DNA from: Agelas oroides
Lineage: Eukaryota; Porifera; Demospongiae; Agelasida; Agelasidae
Reading direction: 5' to 3'
Assembly (NCBI GenBank): GCA_949130485.1
Contig: OX422190.1
Coordinates: 8,276,167-8,340,166 of the forward strand
Length of the DNA stretch: 64,000 nt
Shown here: in pieces, positions 46,290 to 56,852 of the stretch
How positions within the stretch are numbered: the stretch's first letter is position 1
How the letters are laid out: each line of letters starts with the position of its first letter
Notes under the pieces: model-generated
Databases searched by the model: none
Told to the model about the DNA's origin: nothing
Seen by the model: only the letters and a program-made list of their open reading frames with translations
Translations under genes and position numbers: made by a program

Positions 46290-46426
46290 GTCTCGTTCCC
46301 AGACCAAAGACCACGGTCATTGGTCTGGGAGCAAGACTAGTGCACACGTGAAATCGCGCACGTTGACCTGTAAGCACTTGTTCCCAGGCCATGTGGGAGG
46401 AGGAAGTGGCCTGAGAACAAGGCTAC
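46290..46426. repeat. Two hairpins of the CTCGTTCCCAGAC family
   Basis: GTCTCGTTCCCAGACCAA/TTGGTCTGGGAGCAAGAC (46290-46340) and CTTGTTCCCAGGCCA/GGCCTGAGAACAAGG (46378-46424). The second copies lie at 51019-51069 and 51099-51146 in the segmental duplication. In copy 2 the first right arm reads GAGCGAGAC, a single difference. Confidence 0.75.
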
Positions 46427-47454
46427 AGCCATGAACTGCCAACAAAGCTTGTGAATTTATTGTACGTTTTAGGAAGACCCCATGCACTGTCTAACTGTAG
46501 TGTGAAAAAGATGTAGGGATGGGGCTTTACCAATAGGTTGACCTTTGCTTTCATGCATCATCCCTACCTTGTTGCATACTTTTTGGCATGCCATCCCTTT
46601 TACATTTTCAATGTTTTTATTTTCTGGTTATTATCAAAACAGAACTTGAAAAAATTGAATGCCAAACATTATGGACATCTGTAAAGTCCATCAGCCCACG
46701 ATCTGTAGTACAATAGTATACATTACCTCAGGGCAGTCACAATGTTGGTATGTCAGCATGATGGCATTCCATGTTTTTCAGACAGTGGTACTGCCACTTG
46801 GAGGGCAATAGCATATACTGGCAGTACCCAATGAAAACATTTATTCACACAATGTGTGGTCCCCCCCTACAAAACACACACACACACAACTAACTTCATT
46901 CTCTCTGCCTGCTGTCTGCATATCTTGGCTGGTCTGAGCTGCTGCACTGCCCATGAACTGAAGGGGTGGAAGATGTGATGATGAGTATGTGCAGGGCTTA
47001 CCCACCCAGCTCCCCCTAGCATAATGTTCATATACTGGCCACACAGTTCTACAGATGATGAATGCAAAAGTATGGTACACTGCAACCAGTCTTATTTTCC
47101 TCAATTGCTCTATACTCCTCCACAAGGAAACACAAAGTCCACTATACAACTGGTCTTACCTTATAAGTTTCTACTTGAGAATACCCTACACGAGGAAACG
47201 CAAGGTCCTCTACACTACAACTGATCTTATCTTAATACCTTGGTCAAATAGTACTCCAATTGGGTCACACTGGTCACATTTAATAGTACATTATGTGGAA
47301 CCATATTCCCTTTATATAGACAAGGGGAAGTCACATTGCAATATGTTGGGAGTGCTGGGTGGACTTTATAAACTGGACATTGTGAAGGCTACCACTTCAG
47401 GACCTATATGTTATATATATAAACCATAGTAAGGAGGTGTATATGGCAAATGTA

Positions 47455-47545
47455 CTTCCCGAGACCGAGGTCAGAGGAAGTTTGCAGTAGATATACCCCG
47501 AGCCGAAGGCGAGGGGTATATCTAACTGTAAACTTCCGATGACCG
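47455..47545. repeat. Hairpin ACTTCCCGAGACCGAGG..
   Basis: Nested palindrome: AAGTTTGCAGTAGATATACC and CCGAG against CGAGGGGTATATCTAACTG with TAAACTTCCG, flanked by GACCGAGGTC motifs on both sides. It is repeated at about 52179-52270. Confidence 0.7.
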
Positions 47546-47811
47546 AGGTCGAGGGGTGTATATAGCATGCAGAGTTGGATCCATGACGAAGGCCCCATAA
47601 AATAGGTTTCTTGAAATTCCGCTTTAGTTAAATTGGTTTCCTCTTTCAGAAGTCCTATTTGGTTTCATTACTGCATGGTATTTCTACCACAACTATGTAA
47701 TCACCTTTTCCAGAAATCCTAATTGATAGGTGTTCTGAATAGAAGACTGGTTTAAGGTTACAGGTACATGTTCATGAATAGAATTAGTATGTCTCATTAC
47801 CTACCAAAAAG

Positions 47812-48240
47812 CTACCGGATTTTTACAACAACCAGTCGCTACAGAGGGCGTTCAGCTATAGTTCAGCATAACACTAACTTGTTACAGTATACAGTCAAGT
47901 GACAGTAGGCAGCTGTTCGGTGGAGTACGAGTACATACTTTTACATCAGTTTACTACAAGAGTAGGAGGAACTATTTATGACTTAAACAGAGCCAGAGCA
48001 ACTCACTGCAGGGCTACACGAAGTATTTTTGCTCATATCTCGGTATAGAACAGAGCGACAGTGGCTACTGGATACTCGAAAAACGGGTACCCAGTAACTT
48101 CGTATAAGTTTGTACTCGTACTCAGCCACCTACTGTCACTCGACTGTGTACTGTAGCGAAGTTAGTGTTACACTGAACTATAGCCGAATGCCCTCTGTAG
48201 TGACTGGTTGTTGTAAATATCCAGTAGCTTTTTTGTAGGA
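47812..48240. mobile_element. Inverted-repeat element, about 130-bp arms
   Basis: The left end AAAAAGCTACCGGATTTTTA, then CAACAACCAGTCGCTACAGA, pairs with the right end TCTGTAGTGACTGGTTGTTG, then TAAATATCCAGTAGCTTTTT. Copy 2 lies at about 52515-52943. A diverged relative occupies about 14570-14820 in the channel gene. Non-coding foldback element. Confidence 0.78.
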
Positions 48241-48384
48241 AATGTTATACAGGCAAGTTTGTACGTACTAATTTTATTCATGAACATGTACCTTTGAATT
48301 AGAATAGAAAAGACCCACACATTTTGTAGTAACCAAATAATTTGCTAAAACAACAATTTTGTTTTTATATATATATACAAGACT

Positions 48385-48645
48385 TAAAAATCATTAAAAA
48401 TGGAAAAGGATATAGGGATGGCATGCCAAAAAGTATAGAAACAAGATATAAAAGTGAAGGCAAATATACAAAGCCCCGTCTATCCCTATATCTTTTTTAC
48501 ACTAAGAAACTGTAAAACAAAAAAGATGTAGGGATGGGGCTTTGTATATTTGCCTTCACTTTTATATCATCCCTATCTTGTTTCTATACTTTTTGGCATG
48601 CCATCCCTATATCCTTTTCCATTTTTAATGATTTTTAAGTCTTGT
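48385..48645. repeat. Foldback repeat, about 120-bp arms
   Basis: The left arm GACTTAAAAATCATTAAAAA through GGATATAGGGATGGCATGCC to AAAGCCCC pairs nearly perfectly with the right arm ending TTTTTAATGATTTTTAAGTC. The loop is about 50 bp. It is repeated at 53095-53356. Isolated single arms of the same family lie at about 46507-46612 and 51231-51320. Confidence 0.85.
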
Positions 48646-49403
48646 TTCTGAAGTTTTTTGACTGCTAGTCTTCCTCAGTTACAATGTGACGGGTTAGTTT
48701 TTCAAGGATGGCCCTGTGTAATCACAAACCTGCAAATTTGGAGGGAAACACTAAATGGTATTAGACTGTTACCCTGCCCCACAGCGTAGATTGTCTGGAC
48801 CAGACCTAGTCTCGCTAGAGTGACAATTGGTTTGCAAAGCTAAGACTCAGTCTGAAGATTCAGGCCTTTCTTGCTGTCTATATGTCCCTGTATAGCTTTA
48901 GCCACTGTAGCCCGTTCCCAGACCTTTATACTTGCACCTACAAGCTTTACTTTCACATCATAGCGCCTAAGTTCAAAGGTGGGTACCAGTCTCGTTCCCA
49001 ACAGTCAGTGGTTTGGGAATGAGACTATGTGTGCACATGCATATACGGACAGAAAATGGCATCCCACAGCAATCGACAGTAGGCTAGTGTGGCTGTGAAT
49101 AGCTAGTATGATTTCAGTCCGAGTTATCAACATGCTGAGTGTTCGTGGACCTGCGCGTTTTGATGAGCATTCATTTCGTGTATAAATGACGGTGAATACT
49201 TAAAACATTTGTGAGTTATCATTGCTGAACAAAATCATGATGAGAAGAAAATGGCATTTTTACTACCGTGCACTTTTGTGTTTAACTCTCTTTCACGATG
49301 CTTTTGGGAAAGCTTGTGAGTTTTGCTGGTTGTAAAATCACTCGAAGATATACGCTGGGAACTTCTTTGAGCTTAAAACGCGTTCGTGGTTGAGTTTCAT
49401 GGC

Positions 49404-49675
49404 TTTTGTGTATTGTATATATTGCGTGTCCACACCATCCGACTCTCCCGACTCTCTGATATGCTCTGGCTTGATGGAATAGTGAAGGGAGAGACAAATG
49501 GTTGGGAATTCTCATCATGCATAGACCTCTACTACCAGTTGCACAACATTGGCTGCAATCCTGGTCACTTCTTTTAGATCACCACCTGTGGTAGTGACAG
49601 TACTAAACCAGTTGAATTGTCTTCTTTACATGGCTGCATCAGTTCACACATGTTGCAGGTATGGTGTGGACGTAC
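49404..49675 (+). pseudogene. Candidate exon, interrupted in duplication copy 1
   Basis: Corresponds to 54136-54366 in copy 2 but carries an additional CTTCTTTTAG at about 49568-49577 that introduces a stop. If the copy 2 frame is a real exon, this copy is broken. Unrecognised peptide. Confidence 0.3.
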
Positions 49676-50552
49676 GTGTGGTGTATATAGATTTTCGATA
49701 AGTTATTTCCCTTGAAAATATGCCCAACTCACATGCAATTAGTCTAGCCCTATAGATGTTTGTATGCCTGCTCACTTAATGCAGTGTGGTATGGTATATG
49801 GTGTATGTGGAGGTGTACATATTAAAGGAATTTATAACATACACCTCCACTTTACGCTATGATGCATGACTTAATTTACAGTCATGTATGTAGTAGTGTA
49901 CATTGTACTGCAAATGATTTGGTACAAGTGTCCAAGGTTGAGCACTGACTACAGATATTGACACAACACCTTTCCGACAAAGATATGTAGGGCACACTAC
50001 ATTCCAATCCTACTTAACCTCTCGAAAATAGGCCCACCCTCGAAAATAAGCCCATCCTCTTTATTGAATAAAGTTATTGCAAAAGTATGCCCACCTGTTT
50101 ATGCAGTAGTACATGTAAACAAGAAGCAGTACTGTGAAAAGGTGGGACTAACAAATGAGGTCAGGTGCATTTTGCTGCTTTTACATAAGCAGGTGCATGA
50201 CAAGAGAGGCATTGCATAGTGACTGCAGGAATAAGTATAAGCTTGCCATAAAAATGTAACACCTTGCCTTTACTCATTGTGCTGCGTCTGCCCACTGTAC
50301 TTCACTTGCATTGTTTCACATAGCTGCTTTACTTGCACTGCATGTTGTTGTTTGAAACATGGACTGCTTGCAGAGAGTTCTACTTACTGCATACCTGTCT
50401 ACATACCTATCGACCTATCTATCTATCTATATATATATAGAGAGAGAGAGAGAGGCAAAAATGTATTCCCAGACTGATATATTCTCGGACCCTAGACTTC
50501 AAAGTCAGTTATCAACTGTGCCAGATCATCACAGTTTTCGATACCCAACATT

Positions 50553-50743
50553 CTAGTAGAAAATCATGTCCAAGAATGCATTGTAAAACAGCGCATCACT
50601 TTTGTCTACCTCCTCTGAAAAGGAAACACAATACCAGCCCATACTGCATGCTGCAGCAGTTGCCAAATCGGACTTGTCCGCTAGTAGAATACATTTTCCA
50701 AAGACAGGAGCTTGAACGGGTGTAACATTTCGTTTGTTAAATC
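50553..50743 (-). CDS. Candidate terminal exon, duplication copy 1
   Basis: Encodes about 63 residues: K-R-N-V-T-P-V-Q-A-P-V-F-G-K, then D-K-S-D-L-A-T-A-A-A-C-S-M-G-W-Y-C, ending D-M-I-F-Y and TAG. The paralogue at 55240-55430 differs at several residues but remains open. Here the original acceptor context (CTATGCAG) has been replaced across the duplication junction by CATTTTGCAG, which still ends in CAG. Unrecognised protein. Confidence 0.3.
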
Positions 50744-53700
50744 CTGCAAAATGTGCGCAGTAGCGAAAGTGCCATTTGTGGTATTCTTTCTTTCTTTGTT
50801 CAGACCACTTTGTCAAACAACGATAACTCGAAAACTGTTCAAGTACTCACCTTGAGTTTAGCACGAAACTAATGCTCATCACAGCGCACAGCTTTACAAC
50901 CACTCAGTGTCTTCATAGCTTCAAATTTGCCGTGGTCAAAAAAGCTGTTCACAGCACTGCCCGGCTGCTAACTGTTGCATAGGATGCCATTTTCTAATCT
51001 TGTACACATGCGCAAATGCAGTCTCGTTCCCAGACCAAAGACCACGGTCATTGGTCTGGGAGCGAGACTAGTGCACACGTGAAATCACGTGTAAGCACTT
51101 GTTCCCAGGCCATGTGGGAGGAGGAAGTGGCCTGAGAACAAGGCTATAGAGCCATAAACTGCCAACAAAGCTTGTGAATTTATTGTACGTTTTAGGAAGA
51201 CCCCATGCACTGTCTAACTGTAGTGTGAAAAAGATGTAGGGATGGGGAGGTTGACCTTTGCTTTCATGCATCATCCCTACCTTGTTTGCATACTCTTTGG
51301 CATGCCATCCCTTTTACATTTTCAATGTTTTTATTTTCTGGTTATTATCAAAACAGAACTTGGAAAAATTGAATGCCAAACATTATGAACATCTGCAAAG
51401 TCCATCAGCCCATGATCTGTAGTACAATAGTATACATTACCTCAGGGCAGTCACAATGTTTGGTATGTCAGCATGATGGCATTCCATGTTTTTCAGACAG
51501 TGGTACTGCCACTTGGAGGGCAATAGCATATACTGGCAGTACCCAATGAAAACATTTATTCACACAATGTGTGGTCCCCCCCTACAAAACACACACACAC
51601 ACACACACACAACTAACTTCATTCTCTCTGCCTGCTGTCTGCATATCTTGGCTGGTCTGAGCTGCTGCACTGCCCATGAACTGAAGGGGTGGAAGATGTG
51701 ATGATGAGTATGTGCAGGGCTTACCCACCCAGCTCCCCCTAGCATAATGTTCATATACTGGCCACACAGTTCTACAGATGATGAATGCAAAAGTATGGTA
51801 CACTGCAACCAGTCTTATTTTCCTCAATTGCTCTATACTCCTCCACAAGGAAACACAAAGTCCACTATACAACTGGTCTTATCTTATAAGTTTCTACTTG
51901 AGAATACCCTACACGAGGAAACGCAAGGTCCTCTACACTACAACTGATCTTATCTTAATACCTTGGTCAAATAGTACTCCAATTGGGTCACACTGGTCAC
52001 ATTTAATAGTACATTATGTGGAACCATATTCCCTTTATATAGACAAGGGGAAGTCACATTGCAATATGTTGGGAGTGCTGGGTGGACTTTATAAACTGGA
52101 CATTGTGAAGGCTACCACTTCAGGACGTATATGTTATATATATAAACCATAGTAAGGAGGTGTATATGGCAAATGTACTTCCCGAGACCGAGGTCAGAGG
52201 AAGTTTGCAGTAGATATACCCCGAGCCGAAGGCGAGGGGTATATCTAACTGTAAACTTCCGATGACCGAGGTCGAGGGGTGTATATAGCATGCAGAGTTG
52301 GATCCATGACGAAGGCCCCATAAAATAGGTTTCTTGAAATTCCGCTTTAGTTAAATTGGTTTCCTCTTTCAGAAGTCCTATTTGGTTTCATTACTGCATG
52401 GTATTTCTACCACAACTATGTAATCACCTTTTCCAGAAATCCTAATTGATAGGTGTTCTGAATAGAAGACTGGTTTAAGGTTACAGGAATAGAATTAGTA
52501 TGTCACATTACCTACCAAAAAGCTACCGGATTTTTACAACAACCAGTCGCTACAGAGGGCATTCAGCTATAGCTCAGCATAACACTAACTTGTTACAGTA
52601 TACAGTCAAGTGACAGTAGGCAGCTGTTCGGTGGAGTACGAGTACATACTTTTACATCAGTTTACTACAAGAGTAGGAGGAACTATTTATGACCTAAACA
52701 GAGCCAGAGCAACTCACTGCAGGGCTACACGAAGTATTTTTGCTCATATCTCGGTATAGAACAGAGCGACAGTGGCTACTGGATACTCGAAAAACGGGTA
52801 CCCAGTAACTTCGTATAAGTTTGTACTCGTACTCAGCCACCTACTGTCACTCGACTGTGTACTGTAGCGAAGTTAGTGTTACACTGAACTATAGCCGAAT
52901 GCCCTCTGTAGTGACTGGTTGTTGTAAATATCCAGTAGCTTTTTTGTAGGAAATGTTATGCAGGCAAGTTTGTACGTACTAATTTTATTCATGAACATGT
53001 ACCTTTGAATTAGAATAGAAAAGACCCACACATTTTGTAGTAACCAAATCATTTGCTAAAACAACAATTTTGTTTTTATATATATATATACAAGACTTAA
53101 AAATCATTAAAAATGGAAAAGGATATAGGGATGGCATGCCAAAAAGTATAGAAACAAGATATAAAAGTGAAGGCAAATATACAAAGCCCCGTCTATCCCT
53201 ATATCTTTTTTACACTAAGAAACTGTAACACAAAAAAGATGTAGGGATGGGGCTTTGTATATTTGCCTTCACTTTTATATCATCCCTATCTTGTTTCTAT
53301 ACTTTTTGGCATGCCATCCCTATATCCTTTTCCATTTTTAACGATTTTTAAGTCTTGTTTCTGAAGTTTTTTGACTGCTAGTCTTCCTCAGTTACAATGT
53401 GACGGGTTAGTTTTTCAAGGATGGCCCTGTGTAATCACAAACCTGCAAATTTGGAGGGAAACACTAAATGGTATTAGACTGTTGCCCTGCCCCACAGCGT
53501 AGATTGTCTGGACCAGACCTAGTCTCGCTAGAGTGACAATTGGTTTGCAAAGCTAAGACTCAGTCTGAAGATTCAGGCCTTTCTTGCTGTCTATATGTCC
53601 CTGTATAGCTTTAGCCACTGTAGCCCGTTCCCAGACCTTTATACTTGCACCTACAAGCTTTACTTTCACATCATAGCGCCTAAGTTCAAAGGTGGGTACC

Positions 53701-54135
53701 AGTCTCGTTCCCAACAGTCAGTGGTTTGGGAATGAGACTATGTGTGCACATGCATACACGGACAGAAAATGGCATCCCACAGCAACCGACAGTAGGCTAG
53801 TGTGGCTGTGAATAGCTAGTATGATTTCAGTCCGAGTTATCAACATGCTGAGTGTTCGTGGACCTGCACGTTTTGATGAGCATTCGTTTCGTGTATAAAT
53901 GACGGTGAATACTTAAAACGTTTGTGAGTTATCATTGCTGAACGAAATCATGATGAGAAGAAAATGGCATTTTTACTACCGTGCACTTTTGTATTTAACT
54001 CTCTTTCACGATGCTTTTGGCAAAGCTTGTGAGTTTTGCTGGTTGTAAAATCACTCGAAGATATACGCTGGGCACTTCTTTGAGCTTAAAACGCGTTCGC
54101 AGTTGAGTTTCATGGCTTTTGCTTAAGTATTGTAT

Positions 54136-54366
54136 ATATTGCGTGTCCACACCATCCGACTCTCCCGACTCTCTGATATGCTCTGGCTTGATGGAATAGT
54201 GAAGGGAGAGACAAATGGTTGGGACTTCTCATCATGCATAGACCTCTACTACCAGTTGCACAACACTGGCTGCAACTTTGGTCAGATCACCACCTGTGGT
54301 AGTGACAGTACTAAACCAGTTGAATTGTCTTCTTTACATGGCTGCATCAGTTCACACATGTTGCAG
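54136..54366 (+). CDS. Candidate exon, unrecognised
   Basis: Open through T-I-R-L-S-R-L-S-D-M-L-W-L-D-G-I-V-K-G-E and ...L-H-G-C-I-S-S-H-M-L-Q, ending at a CAG|GTATGG donor. It is cysteine-containing and mildly hydrophilic. The open frame is maintained only in copy 2 of the duplication. There is no known family and no confirmed partner exon; it may be a chance frame. Confidence 0.25.
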
Positions 54367-55239
54367 GTATGGTGTGGATGTATGTGTGGTGTATATAGAT
54401 TTTTGATAAGTTATTTCCCTCGAAAATATGCCCAACTCACATGCAATTAGTCTAGCATGCCTGCTCACTTAATGCAGTGTGGTATGGTATATGGTGTATG
54501 TGGAGGTGTACATATTAAAGGAATTTACAACATACACCTCCACATTACGCTATGATGCATGACTTAATTTACAGTCATGTATGTAGTAGTGTACATTGTA
54601 CTGCAAATGATTTGGTACAAGTGTCCAAGGTTGAGCACTGACTACAGATATTGACACAACACCTTTCAGACAAAGAATGGAATGTAGGGCACACTACATT
54701 CCAATCCTACTTAACCTCTCGAAAATAAGCCCACCCTCTTTTTTGAATAAAGTTATTGCAAAAGTATGCCCACCTGTTTATGCAGTAGTACATGTAAACA
54801 AGAAGCAGTACTGTGAAAAGGTGGGACTAACAAATGAGGTCAGGTGCATTTTGCTGCTTTTACATAAGCAGGTGCATGACAAGAGAGGCATTGCATAGTG
54901 ACTGCAGGCACTAGTAAGCTTGCCATAAAAATGTAACACCTTGCCTTTACTCATTGTGCTGCGTCTGCCCACTGTACTTCACTTGCATTGTTTCACATAG
55001 CTGCTTTACTTGCACTGCATGTTGTTGTTTGAAACATGGACTGCTTGCAGAGAGTTCTACTTACTGTATACCTGTCTACATACCTATCGACCTATCTATA
55101 TATATATAGAGAGAGAGAGAGAGAGGGAGAGAGAGAGAGAGGCAAAAATGTATTCCCAGACTGATATATTCTCGGACCCTAGACTTCAAAGTCAGTTATC
55201 AACTGTGCCAGATCATCACAGTTTTCGATACCCAACATT

Positions 55240-55430
55240 CTAGTAGAAAATCATGTCCGAGAATGCATTGTAAAACAGCGCATCACTTTTGTCCACCTCC
55301 TCTGAAAAGGAAACACAATACCAGCCCATACTGCATGCTGTAGCAGTTGCCAAATCAGACTTGTCCACTAGTAGAATATATTTTCCAAAGACAGGAGCTT
55401 GAACGGGTGTAATATTTCGTTTGCTAAATC
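55240..55430 (-). CDS. Candidate terminal exon, duplication copy 2
   Basis: Follows a plausible acceptor TTCTATGCAG and encodes about 63 residues with the same C-terminus as the copy 1 version (S-M-G-W-Y-C-V-S-F-S-E-E-V-D-K-S-D-A-L-F). Upstream exons were not found in 55431-56300. The stop codon overlaps, on the opposite strand, the stop of a plus-strand frame ending at 55243 through a shared CTAG. Confidence 0.3.
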
Positions 55431-55810
55431 CTGCATAGAAGGATCGAATTTCAAGTATCAAACATTAGCCCACCTATCCTACAGTTCTTGTGTCTCAGAC
55501 TGGATCTCTGCGCGCGCAACAATAGCACAACGCTTATATAGCTAGCTAGCTATCTAAATTTAGTTGACTTGTATATGGCTCCATGGGCTGTACAAATTTC
55601 AAGCTGTTTACCGTTTTTCTGGGGTTCAGCTCGATATGGACGTCCATCTCCGCGTCAAATATGCGACGGCCGTCCAGTTAGCAACACTCTCAGCGATACA
55701 CCGCTAGTAGCTACTTTCACCGTTCTTCAGTCCATGAAGCAACCACACAACTGTTGAACTGAAGTTGCCGGAAGTTGAAAGAAGCAGCCCCGCCCATTAC
55801 ACCTAGATAA

Positions 55811-55955
55811 TAGTTAGACGCTGAGACCGAGGGATCTACGCGATTTAGAAACCCGAGGGCCCGAGGCTGTAGCGCCCGAGCGTAGCGAGGGCGCTACTTA
55901 AGGGCCCGACGGTTTCTAAATCGCATAGATCCCGTCGGTCGAAGCGTCTAACTTA
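55811..55955. repeat. 145-bp GC-rich hairpin
   Basis: GTTAGACGCT, GACCGAGGGATCTACGCGAT and TTAGAAACC on the left pair with GGTTTCTAAATCGCATAGAT, CCCGTCGGTC and AGCGTCTAAC on the right. The centre repeats CCCGAGGGCCCGAGG and GTAGCGCCC/GGGCGCTAC. It stands out from the AT-rich surroundings. Confidence 0.8.
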
Positions 55956-56500
55956 TTTAGAGTATGCTAGAAATACGGCCACTATACAACGCTACTTTTC
56001 AAACCAGGATGAGGATGGAACAACTTAGCAATGAGCTATTCAAATGGTTGCAGGGCGACGCCGAAACTTCGGTCTACTGTGCGAAAAAGGCAAAACAAGC
56101 TTCACCTTCGCTGTTCGGCAGCTCGATGCGCCCTTAGCTCCACCTGCTAAGCAGAAATTTACTCCTATCCGCGGCAGAAGATGCTCCGCCCCTCTCTCCA
56201 CGTCCGAAGGCAGCAGAGCGAAAGGAAAGACTGCAGACTATTTTGGCATAAATGGTGAAGACCGTGTGTCAAGAAACTCAGGGTGACACTATCACAAACC
56301 TGACAGTCCGTCTGGTTTACACATCCGTTCCTGCTGGACACTTCCCGCAGTGGAGATAGTCATAGATCGTCTGGTAGTCAATTTCCATGAGTCCCAAAGC
56401 TCTGAATCATGTAAAATGTTCTAGAAGTGTTGAGAAATCGTACATCATCCTGACAGCTAGTGATTTTCTTGACAGAACACTTGCACCAAAGACGGATCGT
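55956..56500. other. Unassigned interval
   Basis: Contains an open plus-strand frame (56044-56286; R-R-R-N-F-G-L-L-C-E-K-G-K...) rich in Lys, Arg and Ser, with no recognisable family and no splice support. I see no other gene. Confidence 0.35.
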
Positions 56501-56635
56501 TTTCGCGGCGAAGGATCGAATCCGCTAAAATTGATCCGGGGGCGGATCGGATCCGCTAGCGAATCCGATCCGACGGATTGATTCCGCTAGCGGATCCGAT
56601 CCGCCCGGATCGGTATAGGCCCGGATCGGATTTCC
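56500..56635. repeat. GGATC/GATCCG-dense segment
   Basis: A run of GATCC-type motifs: GGATCGAATCCGCT, GGGGCGGATCGGATCCGCTA, GCGAATCCGATCCGACGG, GCGGATCCGATCCGCCCGG, GGCCCGGATCGGATTT. Many are self-complementary. GC content is far above the flanks. No coding interpretation. Confidence 0.75.
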
Positions 56636-56852
56636 TGTGACACCGGTCACCTTAATTTGAATGTCAGCATCCATGATGGGATTTGTTTACGTCCCTCCGT
56701 GTCAGTAGCAACCAATTATTCTTGTTTTGTATCAACAATAACGCCATAAACAACATTGTTGTTGCGAATGTAAGTCTACCCTGGGGGCCGGGTGGACTCT
56801 ACATGTAGAGTCCACGGACGGTGGCTCTAAGTGATTTAGAGCATAGATAGCC

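Larger units (their letters stand above)
46017..50743. repeat. 4.7-kb tandem segmental duplication, copy 1
   Basis: Begins at GCAAAATGTGCGCAGTAGCG and is repeated at an offset of 4,731 bp through 55430. By eye the copies differ at scattered bases and a few short indels, so the event is recent. The unit is mostly repeats: hairpins (46290-46426, 47455-47545, 48385-48645), an inverted-repeat element (47812-48240), CA runs and candidate exons. Most open frames here come as matched pairs in both copies. Confidence 0.93.
50744..55430. repeat. 4.7-kb tandem segmental duplication, copy 2
   Basis: Second copy, ending at ...TAAATCCTGCA before TAGAAGG. The copy junction reads TCCTGCAAAATGTGCG, joining the unit's end (TCCTGCA) to its start (GCAAAATG) through a shared GCA. 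The GA/TA microsatellite near 55095-55142 is longer than in copy 1 and the CA run at 51587-51611 is longer too. Confidence 0.93.

Noticed and set aside
46841..47429. Long paired frames in the segmental duplication (also 51560-52152)
   Set aside because: They occur on both strands over the same bases and are not bounded by convincing splice sites; their presence in both copies is explained by the recent duplication, not by selection.
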